A DNA stretch of 64,000 bases from Thalassovita mediterranea (GTDB taxonomy: Bacteria; Pseudomonadota; Alphaproteobacteria; Caulobacterales; Hyphomonadaceae): assembly GCA_019448215.1 (NCBI GenBank), contig CP080408.1:1736001-1800000 (forward strand), read 5' to 3'. The notes under the pieces were generated by a model. That model was given only the letters and a program-made list of their open reading frames with translations. It was not told where the DNA came from and made no database searches. A program made the position numbers and the translations under genes. Of the stretch, positions 8,547 to 18,536 are shown one piece after another (positions within the stretch are counted from its first letter, which is position 1; every line of letters starts with the position of its first letter).

Positions 8547-9017
8547 TCAGTCTGCCGAAGTCGTTGTGTCGCTGATGATCTGCCAGTCGCCGCCAATCTT
8601 GCGGAAGACAAGCGTGAAGAGGCCTGAGGGGGTGTCATTGTCGCGGGTGAGCTGCCAGCGGCCGTGAAGCACGGCGGCGTCTTTGGATAGAAGGACGGTT
8701 TCGAGCTCGGTGAATGACAACGTGCCCATCGCCTCGCGCGTGTCGTACCGCGCCTTGTAGCGCGCAAGCGTTGGCTCAAACCCGCGCGTGACAGTGCCGC
8801 CTGAAGCAAAGCGCAGTTCGGATGAACGCAGATATCCATCCATGAAAGCGTCGATATCGCCGCGATTCCAGGCGTCAGCCTGTTTCTGGATCACAGCTTC
8901 GATACGCTCGGTCTGAAGCGAAGCCGAGTTTGCAGAAGTGTCGGCGGTCATTTGTGAGGCACAGGACGCCAGAAAGAGACAGGCTGCGAGAAGTGGGGCA
9001 CGGTATGCAAGACGCAT
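8547..9017 (-). CDS. NTF2-like / SnoaL-type lipoprotein
   Basis: 156 residues from ATG 9017, preceded by GGAAAGG. An in-frame ATG 42 nt upstream lacks a signal. The signal peptide ends in LFLASC, a lipobox, so Cys19 would be lipidated. The mature protein shows an NTF2-like (DUF4440/SnoaL) pattern: IEAVIQKQADAWNRGDIDAFMDGY, then beta strands ending VFRKIGGDWQIISD. Such domains bind small molecules or act as scaffolds; no substrate is evident. Confidence 0.8.
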   Translation of the reverse strand: MRLAYRAPLLAACLFLASCASQMTADTSANSASLQTERIEAVIQKQADAWNRGDIDAFMDGYLRSSELRFASGGTVTRGFEPTLARYKARYDTREAMGTLSFTELETVLLSKDAAVLHGRWQLTRDNDTPSGLFTLVFRKIGGDWQIISDTTTSAD

Positions 9018-9129
9018 TGATTTTCCTTTCCATTCACGCGACCAGTGTAGCCGTTTCATCCCGCAAGGGAATTCGCGGCAGATATTGAGCGCCGCGCGTG
9101 AGCAGAATGCCGTTCTGGTTGGGAGTTAG

Positions 9130-10176
9130 ATGACTATGACAATGATGATTGCCCTTATCTTAGGCGGCCTGGTCCTGCTGTTTGCAGGCGGCGAATTCCT
9201 CGTTCGCGGTTCTGTCGGCGTCGCGCGCAGGCTCGGCATGTCAGAGCTGCTGATCGGCTTGACCCTGGTGGGCTTCGGCACATCGATGCCCGAGCTCGTC
9301 ACCAGCCTTCAGGCGCTGTCTGATGGGGCGACCGGACTTTCCATTGGTAATGTGATCGGGTCGAATGTCGCCAACGTGCTGCTCGTTATTGGCGCGGCCT
9401 GCGTCATTTGCCCAATCGTCACGAACCCGCGCGCGCTCGCCCGTGACGGTCTTTTCATGGTGGCTGTTACGGCGGTTTTCGCGGCTGTCATCTGGATTGA
9501 CGGCTTCACGCGGATGACGGGCCTTGCCTTCATCGGCGTCCTTCTTGTCTATCTTGTGCTTTCAGTGCTGCTCGACCGGCGCAAGGGCTCTGCCGCGAGT
9601 GAAGTCCATTCCGGCGAAGCGGAAGTGATCGAAACGAAGGAGCCACTGCTCGTCTCATTGCTGCTTGCTGTGGGCGGCATTGCAGGTGTGATCTTCGGGG
9701 CGCGTTTCCTTGTGCATGGCGGCTCTGATCTGGCGCGCATGTTCGGCATTTCGGAGACCGTCATCGGCCTGTCCATCGTTGCCGTCGGGACCAGCCTGCC
9801 AGAGCTTGTGACCTCGGTCGTGTCGGCCCTCAAGGGCAAGGCTGATGTCGCCCTTGGCAATGTCATTGGCTCGAACATCTTCAACATTCTTGGCATCATG
9901 GGTGTGTCGGCTGCGGTCTTCCCGTTCAGCCTCATGTCCACGCCAGAACCTGCTGCGGGCACGCCAGTTGACGTCAGCGCCATGGGATATGGCGAGATGA
10001 CGAGCCTCGTCACGATGCAGGACATGGGGGCGCTGGCCCTGTCCGTGTTCCTGCTCGTTCTGTTTGCATATACCGGGCGAAAGCTGGCGCGCTGGGAAGG
10101 CGCAGTGTTGCTTCTTGCCTATGCGGTCTACATGTCGCTCAGCTTCGGCATCCTGCCGCGCATCGGAGGTTTCTGA
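9130..10176 (+). CDS. calcium/sodium antiporter, CaCA family (YrbG-like)
   Basis: 348 residues with about ten membrane helices. The two inverted alpha repeats of the family are clear: GFGTSMPELVTSL with GNVIGSNVANVL near residues 55-90, and AVGTSLPELVTSV with GNVIGSNIFNIL near 218-255. The acidic residues in PEL bind the cation. It exchanges Ca2+ for Na+ or H+ across the inner membrane. GGGAG lies 7 nt upstream of the ATG. queF follows after 3 nt, so the two are probably one transcript. Confidence 0.92.
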   Translation: MTMTMMIALILGGLVLLFAGGEFLVRGSVGVARRLGMSELLIGLTLVGFGTSMPELVTSLQALSDGATGLSIGNVIGSNVANVLLVIGAACVICPIVTNPRALARDGLFMVAVTAVFAAVIWIDGFTRMTGLAFIGVLLVYLVLSVLLDRRKGSAASEVHSGEAEVIETKEPLLVSLLLAVGGIAGVIFGARFLVHGGSDLARMFGISETVIGLSIVAVGTSLPELVTSVVSALKGKADVALGNVIGSNIFNILGIMGVSAAVFPFSLMSTPEPAAGTPVDVSAMGYGEMTSLVTMQDMGALALSVFLLVLFAYTGRKLARWEGAVLLLAYAVYMSLSFGILPRIGGF

Positions 10177-10179
10177 TCC

Positions 10180-10644
10180 ATGAGCGATAGTATCTATACC
10201 GGCCTTGAACAGCTTGGCGGATCGAGCGCTATTCCCGCTTCGCCTGAAGCTGCAGAGCTCGAGCGTGTGAAGAACCCGCATGCGGGAACGCTTTATCTGG
10301 CGCGCTTTACCGTGCCGGAGTTCACGTCGCTGTGCCCCGTTACAGGTCAGCCGGACTTTGCGCACATCGTCATCGACTATGCACCGGGCGAGTGGCTGGT
10401 CGAGAGCAAGAGCCTGAAGCTCTACATGACCTCATTCCGAAATCACGGCGCCTTCCACGAGGACTGTACCGTTGCCATCGGCAAGCGCCTGCAAGACCTA
10501 CTGGACCCGACCTGGATGCGGATCTGTGGCTACTGGTATCCGCGCGGCGGTATCCCGATTGATGTCTTCTGGCAGACAGGACGCCCGCCAGAAGACCTTA
10601 TCGTTCCGGACACAGGTGTGCCGACATATCGCGGCCGCGGCTAG
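10180..10644 (+). CDS. queF: NADPH-dependent 7-cyano-7-deazaguanine reductase
   Basis: 154 residues, the short (unimodular) QueF. It reduces preQ0 to preQ1 in queuosine synthesis. The catalytic Cys52 lies in [13 protein letters not shown], with Asp59 as the proton donor, and the QueF signature [14 protein letters not shown] is intact. GGAGGT at 10165-10170 inside the previous gene's end serves as the ribosome binding site. No other queuosine genes are nearby. Its stop codon overlaps the stop of the convergent phoD gene. Confidence 0.95.
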   Translation: MSDSIYTGLEQLGGSSAIPASPEAAELERVKNPHAGTLYLARFTVPEFTSLCPVTGQPDFAHIVIDYAPGEWLVESKSLKLYMTSFRNHGAFHEDCTVAIGKRLQDLLDPTWMRICGYWYPRGGIPIDVFWQTGRPPEDLIVPDTGVPTYRGRG

Positions 10645-12350
10645 GCCCGTTCAAGCGCCGTCATGCCGTCGTCGGTACGCGCCGCGCGGAAGCGGGCGAT
10701 AGACCCTGTCGTGTAGGACTGGTCGCGAATGCCAGAGACTTCGACATATTCCGAGGTCACATCGTCCGCGGTCAGCGTCACCAGCGTATAGCCGTGGCCG
10801 TCCACCTTGTACCAGTTCACATCCTCATTGGCGGCCGCAAACTGGTTGCCAAGGTCCGGTACGTCCTTGATGTAGGTGCCAAGGCCGGGTGAGGTGACCG
10901 AGGTGCAGCCAAATTCGACCCCGCGAGGCGCGCCGGCGCTGTCATGCAGCGTATTGGCCCAGGCAGTGTGGGTATCGCCGGTCAGGGTCACAAGCCGTGC
11001 ATTTGACGCCGCCGCCGATGCGTAGAGGCGCTCACGTGCGGCAGGGAAGCCATCCCAGGCATCGAGGTTGAAGGGCAGACCAAGCTGGCTGAACGGGATC
11101 ATCTGGGCGACGTATCCGCTCTGCGCGGCTTTCTGCGCATCGGTCAGCGTTTCCATCAGGTTTGGCGGGCGTACGCGGGCCATGATGACCTGATTGGCGA
11201 GGACCTGCCATGTCTTGCCGCCTGCGACAGAGGACTGCAGCTCGCTATCAAGCCATTCTTCCTGAACCCGGCCGAGCATGGTGCGGCTCTCATCTCTGAC
11301 GCGCCCCATGACTTCCTGCGCCTTGGCCGGGATAGCGTCAGGGGCAACCCCAGCCAGTTCTGCACCCCAAGAGATTTCGTCTGAGCGGCCTGTCAGGCGC
11401 GATTCCAGGCAGAAGACGCTGGCAGTGTCGCCGAAGCTGAAGGTGCGGTAGATGCCGCCAGTGGCGCGTCCGGCTTCGGGGTCGCGAACTGGCATCCATT
11501 CCAGATAGGCTTGAACGGCCGCCTGCTTGCGGTCGGTCCAGTTGCCTTCGGTTTCCGGCTGATGGTTTTCAGCGCCCGTCCGGTAGGAATTGTTGGTGCT
11601 TTCGTGGTCGTCCCAAGTGCAGATCCAGGGGGCAGCAGCGTGGGCGGCCTGAAGCATCGGGTCGCGCTTGTACTGGGCGTGCCGGGTCCGGTAGTCGCCG
11701 AGCGAGACGATTTCCATCGGCGGCTCGTGGTTGCGGTCGATCTCCTGACCAGCCTGTCCGCCATACCCATCGACGCCGTACTCATAAAGATAGTCACCAA
11801 GATGGATGACGGCGTCGAGGTCTGTGCGCTTGGAAATGGCGTCATAGACATTGAAATAGCCGAACGGGAAATTCGAGCAGGAGACAACGGCGAAGGTTAC
11901 AGGCGGCTTGCCTGAGGCAGGGGCGGTCTTCGTCCGCCCGACGGGGGAAACGACATCGCCGGATGTCGTGCGGGCCGTGAACTGGTAGAAGTATTCAGTG
12001 TCGGCCTGCAGACCCTGAATGTCCGCCTTGAGCGTAAAATCGCGCGCGGACGTGGCGTTGAGCTGGGTTTCTGCTGCGAGCAGGCTCATCGCTTCATCGC
12101 GGTAGAGGCGGACGGTCACTGGCACTGGTGACTGAGTATCCTCATCGGCCGGTGTGACGCGTGACCAGACGATAACGCCATCGCTGAGCGGGTCGCCAGA
12201 TGCGACGCCATGGTCAAAGCTCACTTCGCCTGCGAATGCAGCGCGGTTGTCGACGAGCGGCGTATTGCCGGTGGTTTCGGTGGCGCAGGCAGCAAGACCC
12301 GCGGCGCCCGCGCTGAACCCTAGAAAGTGACGTCTGGAAATCTTGCTCAT
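10641..12350 (-). CDS. phoD: PhoD-family alkaline phosphatase / phosphodiesterase
   Basis: 569 residues from ATG 12350, behind GAGGAG. The N-terminus has a twin-arginine signal ([18 protein letters not shown]) that also contains a lipobox-like LAAC. The N-terminal PhoD domain ([23 protein letters not shown]) precedes the metallophosphatase core with [35 protein letters not shown] and LTGDTHTAW. These ligands build the Fe/Ca site that hydrolyses phosphomono- and diesters in the periplasm. It lies 4 kb from the pst-pho cluster, which fits a phosphate-starvation role. I saw no convincing Pho box upstream. Confidence 0.93.
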   Translation of the reverse strand: MSKISRRHFLGFSAGAAGLAACATETTGNTPLVDNRAAFAGEVSFDHGVASGDPLSDGVIVWSRVTPADEDTQSPVPVTVRLYRDEAMSLLAAETQLNATSARDFTLKADIQGLQADTEYFYQFTARTTSGDVVSPVGRTKTAPASGKPPVTFAVVSCSNFPFGYFNVYDAISKRTDLDAVIHLGDYLYEYGVDGYGGQAGQEIDRNHEPPMEIVSLGDYRTRHAQYKRDPMLQAAHAAAPWICTWDDHESTNNSYRTGAENHQPETEGNWTDRKQAAVQAYLEWMPVRDPEAGRATGGIYRTFSFGDTASVFCLESRLTGRSDEISWGAELAGVAPDAIPAKAQEVMGRVRDESRTMLGRVQEEWLDSELQSSVAGGKTWQVLANQVIMARVRPPNLMETLTDAQKAAQSGYVAQMIPFSQLGLPFNLDAWDGFPAARERLYASAAASNARLVTLTGDTHTAWANTLHDSAGAPRGVEFGCTSVTSPGLGTYIKDVPDLGNQFAAANEDVNWYKVDGHGYTLVTLTADDVTSEYVEVSGIRDQSYTTGSIARFRAARTDDGMTALERA

Positions 12351-12436
12351 TGTAGCCCGCTCCTCAGGAATCGATTTTCGCCTGTCTACAGCGCGATCAT
12401 GACGACTCCGCGAAACAAGGTCTATAAGCTGTCTCA

Positions 12437-13444
12437 ATGAACACACTCACTGCCACCGCGGCGGATACGGACAAGGGAACGAGACTCGACCGCTTCCTGT
12501 CCGAAGCATTGCCGGAACTTTCACGGTCTCGCGCGAAGACGCTCATCAAGGAGGGCGCCGTCAGCCTCAACGGCAGGACCGCCGATGACCCGAAGGCGGG
12601 CGTGTCGCCCGGCGATACCTACACGCTCGACATGCCGGACCCGGTGCCAGCGACGCCAGAGCCTGAAGACATCCCGCTCGATATTCTTTTCGAGGACGAG
12701 CACCTCATCCTGGTGAACAAGCCTGCGGGGATGGCGGTCCATCCCGCGCCGGGCAGCTGGCAGGGCACGCTTGTGAACGCCCTGTTGCATCATTGCGCTG
12801 GAGAATTGCCCGGTATCGGCGGCGTTGAACGCCCCGGGATCGTGCACCGGATCGACAAGGGCACCACAGGCGTCCTCGTCGTTGCCAAAACCGAGCCTGC
12901 CCATGCAGGCCTGTCGAAGCTTTTCAAGACGCACGATATTGACCGAACCTATCTCGCCATCACGCGCGGGGCGCCGCGCCCGCTGGTCGGCACCGTGGAC
13001 ATGCGCATTGCTCGCTCCACCAGTGACCGCAAGAAAATGGCCGTCATTCGCGATGAGGAGAGTGAAGACGGGCGTCACGCTGTGACCCACTACAAGGCCA
13101 AAGAGACTTTCGGTGAACTCGACAAGGGCGTTGGCCTTCCAGCCGCGGCCTTGATCGAATGTCGTCTGGAGACCGGACGAACGCATCAGATACGGGTGCA
13201 TCTGGCGCATATAGGTGCGCCGCTCATTGGCGATCCAACCTATGGCCGCCAGCGCGGTATCAAGGCGTATGGGTCGGGTGAGGCCTTCATCGACGCCACG
13301 ACGCGCGCACGGCAGTTCGACAGGCAGGCCCTGCATGCCGCCAGCCTCGGCTTCGTTCATCCAGTGACAGGAGAAGACGTCTTCGCCGAAGCGCCGCTGC
13401 CTCCCGATATGGACGGGCTATTGTCGGCGCTTCGGAAGATCTGA
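12437..13444 (+). CDS. rluD: 23S rRNA pseudouridine synthase, RluD type
   Basis: 335 residues. An N-terminal S4 RNA-binding domain (RLDRFLSEALPELSRSRAKT) is joined to a RluA-superfamily catalytic domain with the active-site Asp in GIVHRIDKGTTG and the later RTHQIRVHLAHIG motif. Length and S4 domain match RluD, which makes the pseudouridines of helix 69 in 23S rRNA. It is divergent from phoD across about 86 nt. RluC cannot be strictly excluded from sequence alone. Confidence 0.9.
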   Translation: MNTLTATAADTDKGTRLDRFLSEALPELSRSRAKTLIKEGAVSLNGRTADDPKAGVSPGDTYTLDMPDPVPATPEPEDIPLDILFEDEHLILVNKPAGMAVHPAPGSWQGTLVNALLHHCAGELPGIGGVERPGIVHRIDKGTTGVLVVAKTEPAHAGLSKLFKTHDIDRTYLAITRGAPRPLVGTVDMRIARSTSDRKKMAVIRDEESEDGRHAVTHYKAKETFGELDKGVGLPAAALIECRLETGRTHQIRVHLAHIGAPLIGDPTYGRQRGIKAYGSGEAFIDATTRARQFDRQALHAASLGFVHPVTGEDVFAEAPLPPDMDGLLSALRKI

Positions 13445-13451
13445 CGCGGGT

Positions 13452-14573
13452 CTAGCCTTTAGGTTTGAACCAGTCCGGCAGCTTGTAGGTCATGCCGAGG
13501 TCCTGAGCGACCTGTTCATGCGTGATGTGGCCTTCGGCCACGGTCAGGCCATTGGCGAGGTGCGCATTGGAGTTCAGCGCCTCATGCGTGCCCTTGTTCG
13601 CGATCTGCAGAACGAAAGGCAGGGTGGCGTTGTTCAGCGCGTAGGTCGAGGTACGCGGCACCGCGCCCGGCATGTTCGCCACGCAGTAGTGCAGGATGCC
13701 GTCGACATCATAGATCGGGTCTTCGTGCGTGGTCGGCTTCGACGTCTCGAAACAGCCGCCCTGGTCGATGGCAATGTCGACGAGCACGGCGCCCGGCTTC
13801 ATCGTCTTCAGCTGCTCGCGGGAGATCAGCTTAGGGGCAGATGCGCCCGGGATCAGGACGGCGCCGATCACGAGGTCAGCTTCCTTCACGGCCGCATCGA
13901 GCGCGGCCTTGGTGGAATACATCGTCTTGACCAGACCGTTGAACTGGGCGTCGAGCTCAGCGAGGCGGTTATTGTTGCGGTCGAAGACGGTAACGTCTGC
14001 GCGCATGCCGACAGCAATCTCAGCAGCATTGGTGCCTGAAACACCGCCGCCAACAATGATGACCTTGGCAGGCTGGGTGCCAGGAACGCCGCCCAGCAGA
14101 AGGCCGCGGCCACGCTTTGTGCGCATCAGGGCCCAGGCAGCAACCTGCATGGACATACGACCGGCAACCTGGCTCATCGGGCGCAGGAGCGGCAGGCCGC
14201 CGGCAGGCTCGGTGACGGTTTCATAGGCGATGGCGGTACAGCCAGATTCGATCAGGCCTTTTGCCTGAACCGGATCGGGAGCGAGGTGCAGATAGGTGAA
14301 GAGCGTGTGCTCAGGCGTGAGGCGCGCGGTTTCCTCTGGCTGAGGCTCCTTCACCTTCACGATCAGCTCGGCAGACTTGAACACCGCGTCTGCATCCGCG
14401 ACGATTTTCGCGCCCACATCGGTGTAGGCTTCGTCGGCAAAGCCGGAGCCGAGGCCAGCACCTTGCTGGACGAAAACTTCGTGGCCGGAATTGATGAGGT
14501 CGCCAACGCTCTCTGGCGTCAGGCCGACACGCGATTCCTGCTTCTTGATTTCAGTCGGCACACCAATGCGCAT
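13452..14573 (-). CDS. ald: alanine dehydrogenase
   Basis: 373 residues, the normal length. It reversibly converts alanine plus NAD+ to pyruvate, ammonia and NADH. The N-terminus MRIGVPTEIKKQESRVGLTP is the family hallmark. The Rossmann motif VIIVGGGVSGTNAAEIA and the second signature near DLVIGAVLIPGASAPKLI are present. It is convergent with the RluD-type gene, 7 nt apart, and appears monocistronic. Confidence 0.96.
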   Translation of the reverse strand: MRIGVPTEIKKQESRVGLTPESVGDLINSGHEVFVQQGAGLGSGFADEAYTDVGAKIVADADAVFKSAELIVKVKEPQPEETARLTPEHTLFTYLHLAPDPVQAKGLIESGCTAIAYETVTEPAGGLPLLRPMSQVAGRMSMQVAAWALMRTKRGRGLLLGGVPGTQPAKVIIVGGGVSGTNAAEIAVGMRADVTVFDRNNNRLAELDAQFNGLVKTMYSTKAALDAAVKEADLVIGAVLIPGASAPKLISREQLKTMKPGAVLVDIAIDQGGCFETSKPTTHEDPIYDVDGILHYCVANMPGAVPRTSTYALNNATLPFVLQIANKGTHEALNSNAHLANGLTVAEGHITHEQVAQDLGMTYKLPDWFKPKG

Positions 14574-14699
14574 CGTCAGTCTCCTGCATAAGATTTCGCG
14601 GACGGTATGCGCTGTCAGGCGGTAAGTCTTGCCAATTCACATCGGCGCAGGAACACGTCGCGACAATAATTTCCCCGGCTTGGCGGGTCAGGCAGAAGC

Positions 14700-15386
14700 C
14701 TAATTCGATCGCAGGGAATAACCAGCCGCGCGCACGGTGCGGATCGGGTCCTCGCCGCCCTTGCTCATCAATGCCTTGCGGAGCCGGCCGACATGCACGT
14801 CGACGGTTCGGACCTCGACATAGACGTCCGATCCCCAGACACCATCAAGGAGTTGCTCTCGTGAAAAAACGCGGCCCGGATGCTGGATGAAGTAGTCAAG
14901 CAGGCGGAATTCGGTTGGTCCGAGATGGATCTCTTCGCCGTTGCGGCTGACCGTGTGGGTCGTCCGGTCGATGGAGATGTCGCCGACGGTGACGCGGTCA
15001 TCAACGAGGGCAGGGCGGATGCGGCGCAGAACCGCCCGTACGCGGGCCATCAGCTCCGTCGTCGAGAATGGCTTGGTGACATAATCGTCTGCGCCAGTAT
15101 CGAGGCCGCGAATACGGTCACTTTCTTCTGAGCGGGCCGTCAGCATGATCACGGGCAGATTGGCGGTTTCAGACTTCGAGCGGATGCGGCGGCACACTTC
15201 GATGCCGGGCACCTTTGGCAACATCCAGTCGAGCAGGACGAGATCTGGCAGGCGCTCCTCGAGCAGGAGCATCGCCTCGTCCCCATCAGGGGCGACGGCA
15301 GTGTCGTAACCTTCACGTTCCAGATTGTAGCGGAGCAGTTCGGCGACTGCTTTCTCGTCTTCAGCAATCAGGACGAATGGCTTCAA
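14700..15386 (-). CDS. phoB: phosphate regulon response regulator PhoB
   Basis: 228 residues: a receiver domain with phospho-acceptor Asp53 (LVLLDWMLP), the Thr and Lys105 switch residues (VTKPF), then an OmpR-type winged helix ending RTVRAAGYSLRS. It binds Pho boxes when phosphorylated by PhoR. The ATG overlaps the phoU stop as ATGA, so it is the last gene of the pstC-pstA-pstB-phoU-phoB operon. Confidence 0.95.
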   Translation of the reverse strand: MKPFVLIAEDEKAVAELLRYNLEREGYDTAVAPDGDEAMLLLEERLPDLVLLDWMLPKVPGIEVCRRIRSKSETANLPVIMLTARSEESDRIRGLDTGADDYVTKPFSTTELMARVRAVLRRIRPALVDDRVTVGDISIDRTTHTVSRNGEEIHLGPTEFRLLDYFIQHPGRVFSREQLLDGVWGSDVYVEVRTVDVHVGRLRKALMSKGGEDPIRTVRAAGYSLRSN

Positions 15387-16087
15387 CGCTGCTCTCCCTC
15401 GTCATTGGCAAGCCGGGATTCGACCTTGGCGCCCGTCGTCGCCTCGCCGGTGACCATGTAGTAGACGGCCTTGGCGATATTGGTGGCGTGGTCGCCGATC
15501 CGCTCAAGGTTCTTGGCCATGAAGATCAGATGGGTGTTCGAGCCGATCTGGCGCGGGTCTTCCATCATATAGGTCAGCGTCTCGCGGAAGAGCGAGGTGT
15601 AGTGGTCGTCGATATCGTCATCCATATCGAGCACCATCTTCGCCGCTTCGATATCCTGGCGGAGGTAGCAGTCCAGCGCCATCTGAAGCTGGTGGGACAC
15701 GGCGCGCGACATGCGCTCAATGCCTTTGACGGCGGCGCGGTTTTCGTCACCGGTCAGTTCAAGGCAGCGCTTCGCGATATTCTTGCAGAGGTCGCCAATA
15801 CGTTCGATGTCGCCAGCGAGTTTCATGGCGCCGAGCACAGCGCGCAGGTCGCCCGCCATAGGATGGCGAAGGGCGATCAGGCGGATAATTGCGCGTTCAG
15901 CTTCGACTTCAAGCTCGTCGATGGAGCGGTCGCGCTTGATGACGTCGCGGGCAAGCTCAAGGTCGAACGTCGCAACGGCGCGGCTGGCATCCATGATCAT
16001 GCTCTCGGCAAGACCGCCCATGCGCAGGAGGTTCGCCGAAAGATGCTCAAGCTCATCGGTAAAGGCTGTAACAATATGGTCAGGCAT
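15383..16087 (-). CDS. phoU: phosphate signalling regulator PhoU
   Basis: 234 residues made of two PhoU repeats, each with the acidic metal-binding pattern (RDRSIDELEVEAERAI with ALRHPMAGDLRAVLGAMKLAGDIERIGD, and a second ending LIFMAKNLERIGDHATNIA). PhoU couples the Pst transporter to PhoR and represses the Pho response when phosphate is ample. It follows pstB by 20 nt and overlaps phoB by 4 nt. Confidence 0.95.
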   Translation of the reverse strand: MPDHIVTAFTDELEHLSANLLRMGGLAESMIMDASRAVATFDLELARDVIKRDRSIDELEVEAERAIIRLIALRHPMAGDLRAVLGAMKLAGDIERIGDLCKNIAKRCLELTGDENRAAVKGIERMSRAVSHQLQMALDCYLRQDIEAAKMVLDMDDDIDDHYTSLFRETLTYMMEDPRQIGSNTHLIFMAKNLERIGDHATNIAKAVYYMVTGEATTGAKVESRLANDEGEQR

Positions 16088-16107
16088 ATCGGGTGTCTCT
16101 CTGCCGC

Positions 16108-16929
16108 TTAACCGAAGCGGCCAGTGATATAGTCTTGTGTGCGGCTATGCTCAGGATTGGTGAAAATCCGTTCGGTATCACCGTATTCAATGAGCTTGCC
16201 GAGGTGGAAGAAGGCCGTCTTCTGCGAGACGCGAGCGGCCTGTTGCATGGAGTGGGTGACGATCACGATACAGTAGCGCTCACGCAGTTCGTCGATCAGC
16301 TCCTCGATCTTGGCGGTCGCAATCGGGTCGAGTGCCGAGCAAGGCTCGTCCATCAGAATGACTTCTGGGCTGACAGCGATGGCGCGCGCGATACAGAGGC
16401 GTTGCTGCTGGCCGCCGGAGAGACCGGTGCCGGGCGCCTGCAGGCGGTCTTTCACTTCTTCCCAGAGACCTGCCTTGCGAAGCGAGTTCTCCACGACCTC
16501 GTCCATCTCTGCCTTGCCGGAGGCAAGGCCATGGATGCGCGGCCCGTAGGCGATATTGTCGTAGATCGATTTCGGGAACGGGTTCGGCTTCTGGAACACC
16601 ATGCCGACGCGCGAGCGAAGCAGGACCGGGTCAATGGCCGGGTCATTGATGTTCGCGCCGTCCATGAAGATCTTGCCGGTGACCTTTGCCGACTCGATCG
16701 TGTCATTCATGCGGTTCATGCAGCGCAGGAAGGTCGACTTGCCACAGCCCGAGGGGCCGATGAAGGCGGTCACAGACCGGTCTTCGATCTCAAGCGAGAT
16801 GTCTTCGATCGCGCGTTTGTCGCCATAGTAGACGTCGATGTGCTGGCAATCGACTTTGATCGGCGCAGAGGCGGTGTCTGCACGAGCGGCGGATTTGGTC
16901 TGGGTGAAGTGTTCCATATTTCCGTCCAT
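16108..16929 (-). CDS. pstB: phosphate ABC transporter ATP-binding protein PstB
   Basis: Walker [10 protein letters not shown], signature [14 protein letters not shown], Walker [14 protein letters not shown] and the switch His ([12 protein letters not shown]) identify the PstB ATPase that powers phosphate import. I chose ATG 16929 because AGGAG then sits 12 nt upstream; the ATG at 16941 directly abuts that AGGAG and overlaps the pstA stop. A polar N-terminal extension of about 25 residues precedes the conserved [12 protein letters not shown]. Confidence 0.95.
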   Translation of the reverse strand: MDGNMEHFTQTKSAARADTASAPIKVDCQHIDVYYGDKRAIEDISLEIEDRSVTAFIGPSGCGKSTFLRCMNRMNDTIESAKVTGKIFMDGANINDPAIDPVLLRSRVGMVFQKPNPFPKSIYDNIAYGPRIHGLASGKAEMDEVVENSLRKAGLWEEVKDRLQAPGTGLSGGQQQRLCIARAIAVSPEVILMDEPCSALDPIATAKIEELIDELRERYCIVIVTHSMQQAARVSQKTAFFHLGKLIEYGDTERIFTNPEHSRTQDYITGRFG

Positions 16930-16934
16930 GGTGA

Positions 16935-18536
16935 CTACCATCTCCTTTCAAAGCGGCGTCTGAGAATGATCGCGATCAAGTTCATGAGAATGAGGAAGAT
17001 GAGCAGCACGATAATCGCGGCTGCCGTCTGCGGTTCCCATGCGCGTTCTGCACCCGTCGACCACTTATAGATCAGAACGGGCAATACCGTCGACTCGTCC
17101 ATCGGGCCGTCGGGGACTTCTGCAACGAAGGCGACCATGCCAATGAGCAGAAGCGGGGCGGTTTCGCCGAGGGCGCGGGCCATGCCGATAATGGCCCCCG
17201 TCATGATGCCCGGCGCGGCAAGCGGCAGCACGTGATGGAAAACCGACTGGGTCTTCGAAGCCCCAACACCGAGCGCTGCCGTCCGGATGGAAGGGGGCAC
17301 CGCCGTCAGCGCAGCGCGCGACGCGATGATCACCGTCGGCAGGACCAGAAGGCCAAGCACGAGACCACCGACCAGCGGCACAGAGCGCGGCAGCCCCATG
17401 AAGTTGATGAAGACAGCTGCGCCAAGCAGGCCGAACACGATCGATGGCACCGCGGCAAGATTGTTGATGTTGACCTCGATCAGCGATGTCAGGCGGTTCT
17501 TCGGTGCGAACTCTTCAAGGTAAACCGCTGCAAAGATGCCGACCGGAATGGCGAGGAGCGCGGTGACCAGCATGGTCAGAAGCGAACCGACGATAGCTGC
17601 GGCCGTACCGGCGAGCTCCGGATAGGTGCTGTCTGAATTGGTGAACAGGCTGGTGTTCAGCACCGATTTGATGCGGCCCTGGGATTGCAGGATCCTGGTC
17701 CAGGCGATCTGACGGTCAGTGACCGTGCGGTTTTCCTGGCTCTGCGCAAGAACGAGGGCCTCCATATCGGCGCCTTCTGCCGGCAGCGCGCGCGGACCGG
17801 CGAGATAGGTCAGCGAGAGGTCCCGGCCTTCGGAAGCTTCCATCCGGTACCAAGTGTTTCCAGCCTTGATCAGGGCGACGGCCGGGGCATCATCGACATC
17901 GCTCCGGGTGAGTTCGGTAAGCGCTGCGTCGAGCTTTTCAGCAGCGTCCTGCGAGGCCATCGTCAGCGTCACGCCATCCTCGGTTGAGCCTTCTCCGGCT
18001 GCAACAGTGCCAATCTCGACGGATTTACGGGCGCTGACGCCGCCCTTGAGGAAGAGATCAATATCGTCGGCAAGCGCGACATTGAAGATCTGCTCGGATC
18101 CAATGGTCTCAGGGGATTCGGCGGTTGCGTGCGCGATGGGCAGGACGGCAAGGCGGGTAAACATGCCATAAAGCTCGCGCTGAATATTCCGGTCGGCGTC
18201 ATCGGAGAGAAACTCGTCGGCGAGCTGGTCCTGCAGCATGAGGTTAAAGCCGCTGACATTACGGGCGATCGCTTCGGGGTCACGCGTGCCATCCGGGTCG
18301 ACATAGCTCGCCTCTATGTTGAGGTCATAGCTCAGCACATAGCGCGAGAAGGCGCTGCTTGCCTGACCGAAGATCGAGATAAGCAGGGTCACGAGCGCGA
18401 CAATCGCGATGCCGATCGCAAGCTGCCCATACAGCTTGAAACGCGCCTCGGCGCCGTGGCGTTTCTTCAGGCGCTGCAGCGCTTCTTCGGTAACGAAGGT
18501 GCCAGTGTTCGCTGTGCCTTCAGTCGGGCTACTCAT
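16935..18536 (-). CDS. pstA: phosphate ABC transporter permease PstA (extended)
   Basis: 533 residues, against about 280-300 for E. coli PstA. The extra N-terminal part holds one membrane helix (about 38-62) and a periplasmic domain of about 200 residues, as in the DUF3333-containing PstA of alphaproteobacteria. The C-terminal half carries the permease helices and the cytoplasmic EAA loop ([21 protein letters not shown]). It overlaps the pstC stop by 8 nt and is followed by pstB within a few nucleotides. Confidence 0.93.
   Translation of the reverse strand: MSSPTEGTANTGTFVTEEALQRLKKRHGAEARFKLYGQLAIGIAIVALVTLLISIFGQASSAFSRYVLSYDLNIEASYVDPDGTRDPEAIARNVSGFNLMLQDQLADEFLSDDADRNIQRELYGMFTRLAVLPIAHATAESPETIGSEQIFNVALADDIDLFLKGGVSARKSVEIGTVAAGEGSTEDGVTLTMASQDAAEKLDAALTELTRSDVDDAPAVALIKAGNTWYRMEASEGRDLSLTYLAGPRALPAEGADMEALVLAQSQENRTVTDRQIAWTRILQSQGRIKSVLNTSLFTNSDSTYPELAGTAAAIVGSLLTMLVTALLAIPVGIFAAVYLEEFAPKNRLTSLIEVNINNLAAVPSIVFGLLGAAVFINFMGLPRSVPLVGGLVLGLLVLPTVIIASRAALTAVPPSIRTAALGVGASKTQSVFHHVLPLAAPGIMTGAIIGMARALGETAPLLLIGMVAFVAEVPDGPMDESTVLPVLIYKWSTGAERAWEPQTAAAIIVLLIFLILMNLIAIILRRRFERRW

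Noticed and set aside
12351-12436. Pho box upstream of phoD
   Set aside because: Partial TGTCAT-like words occur but no second copy at 11-bp spacing, so the evidence is too weak.
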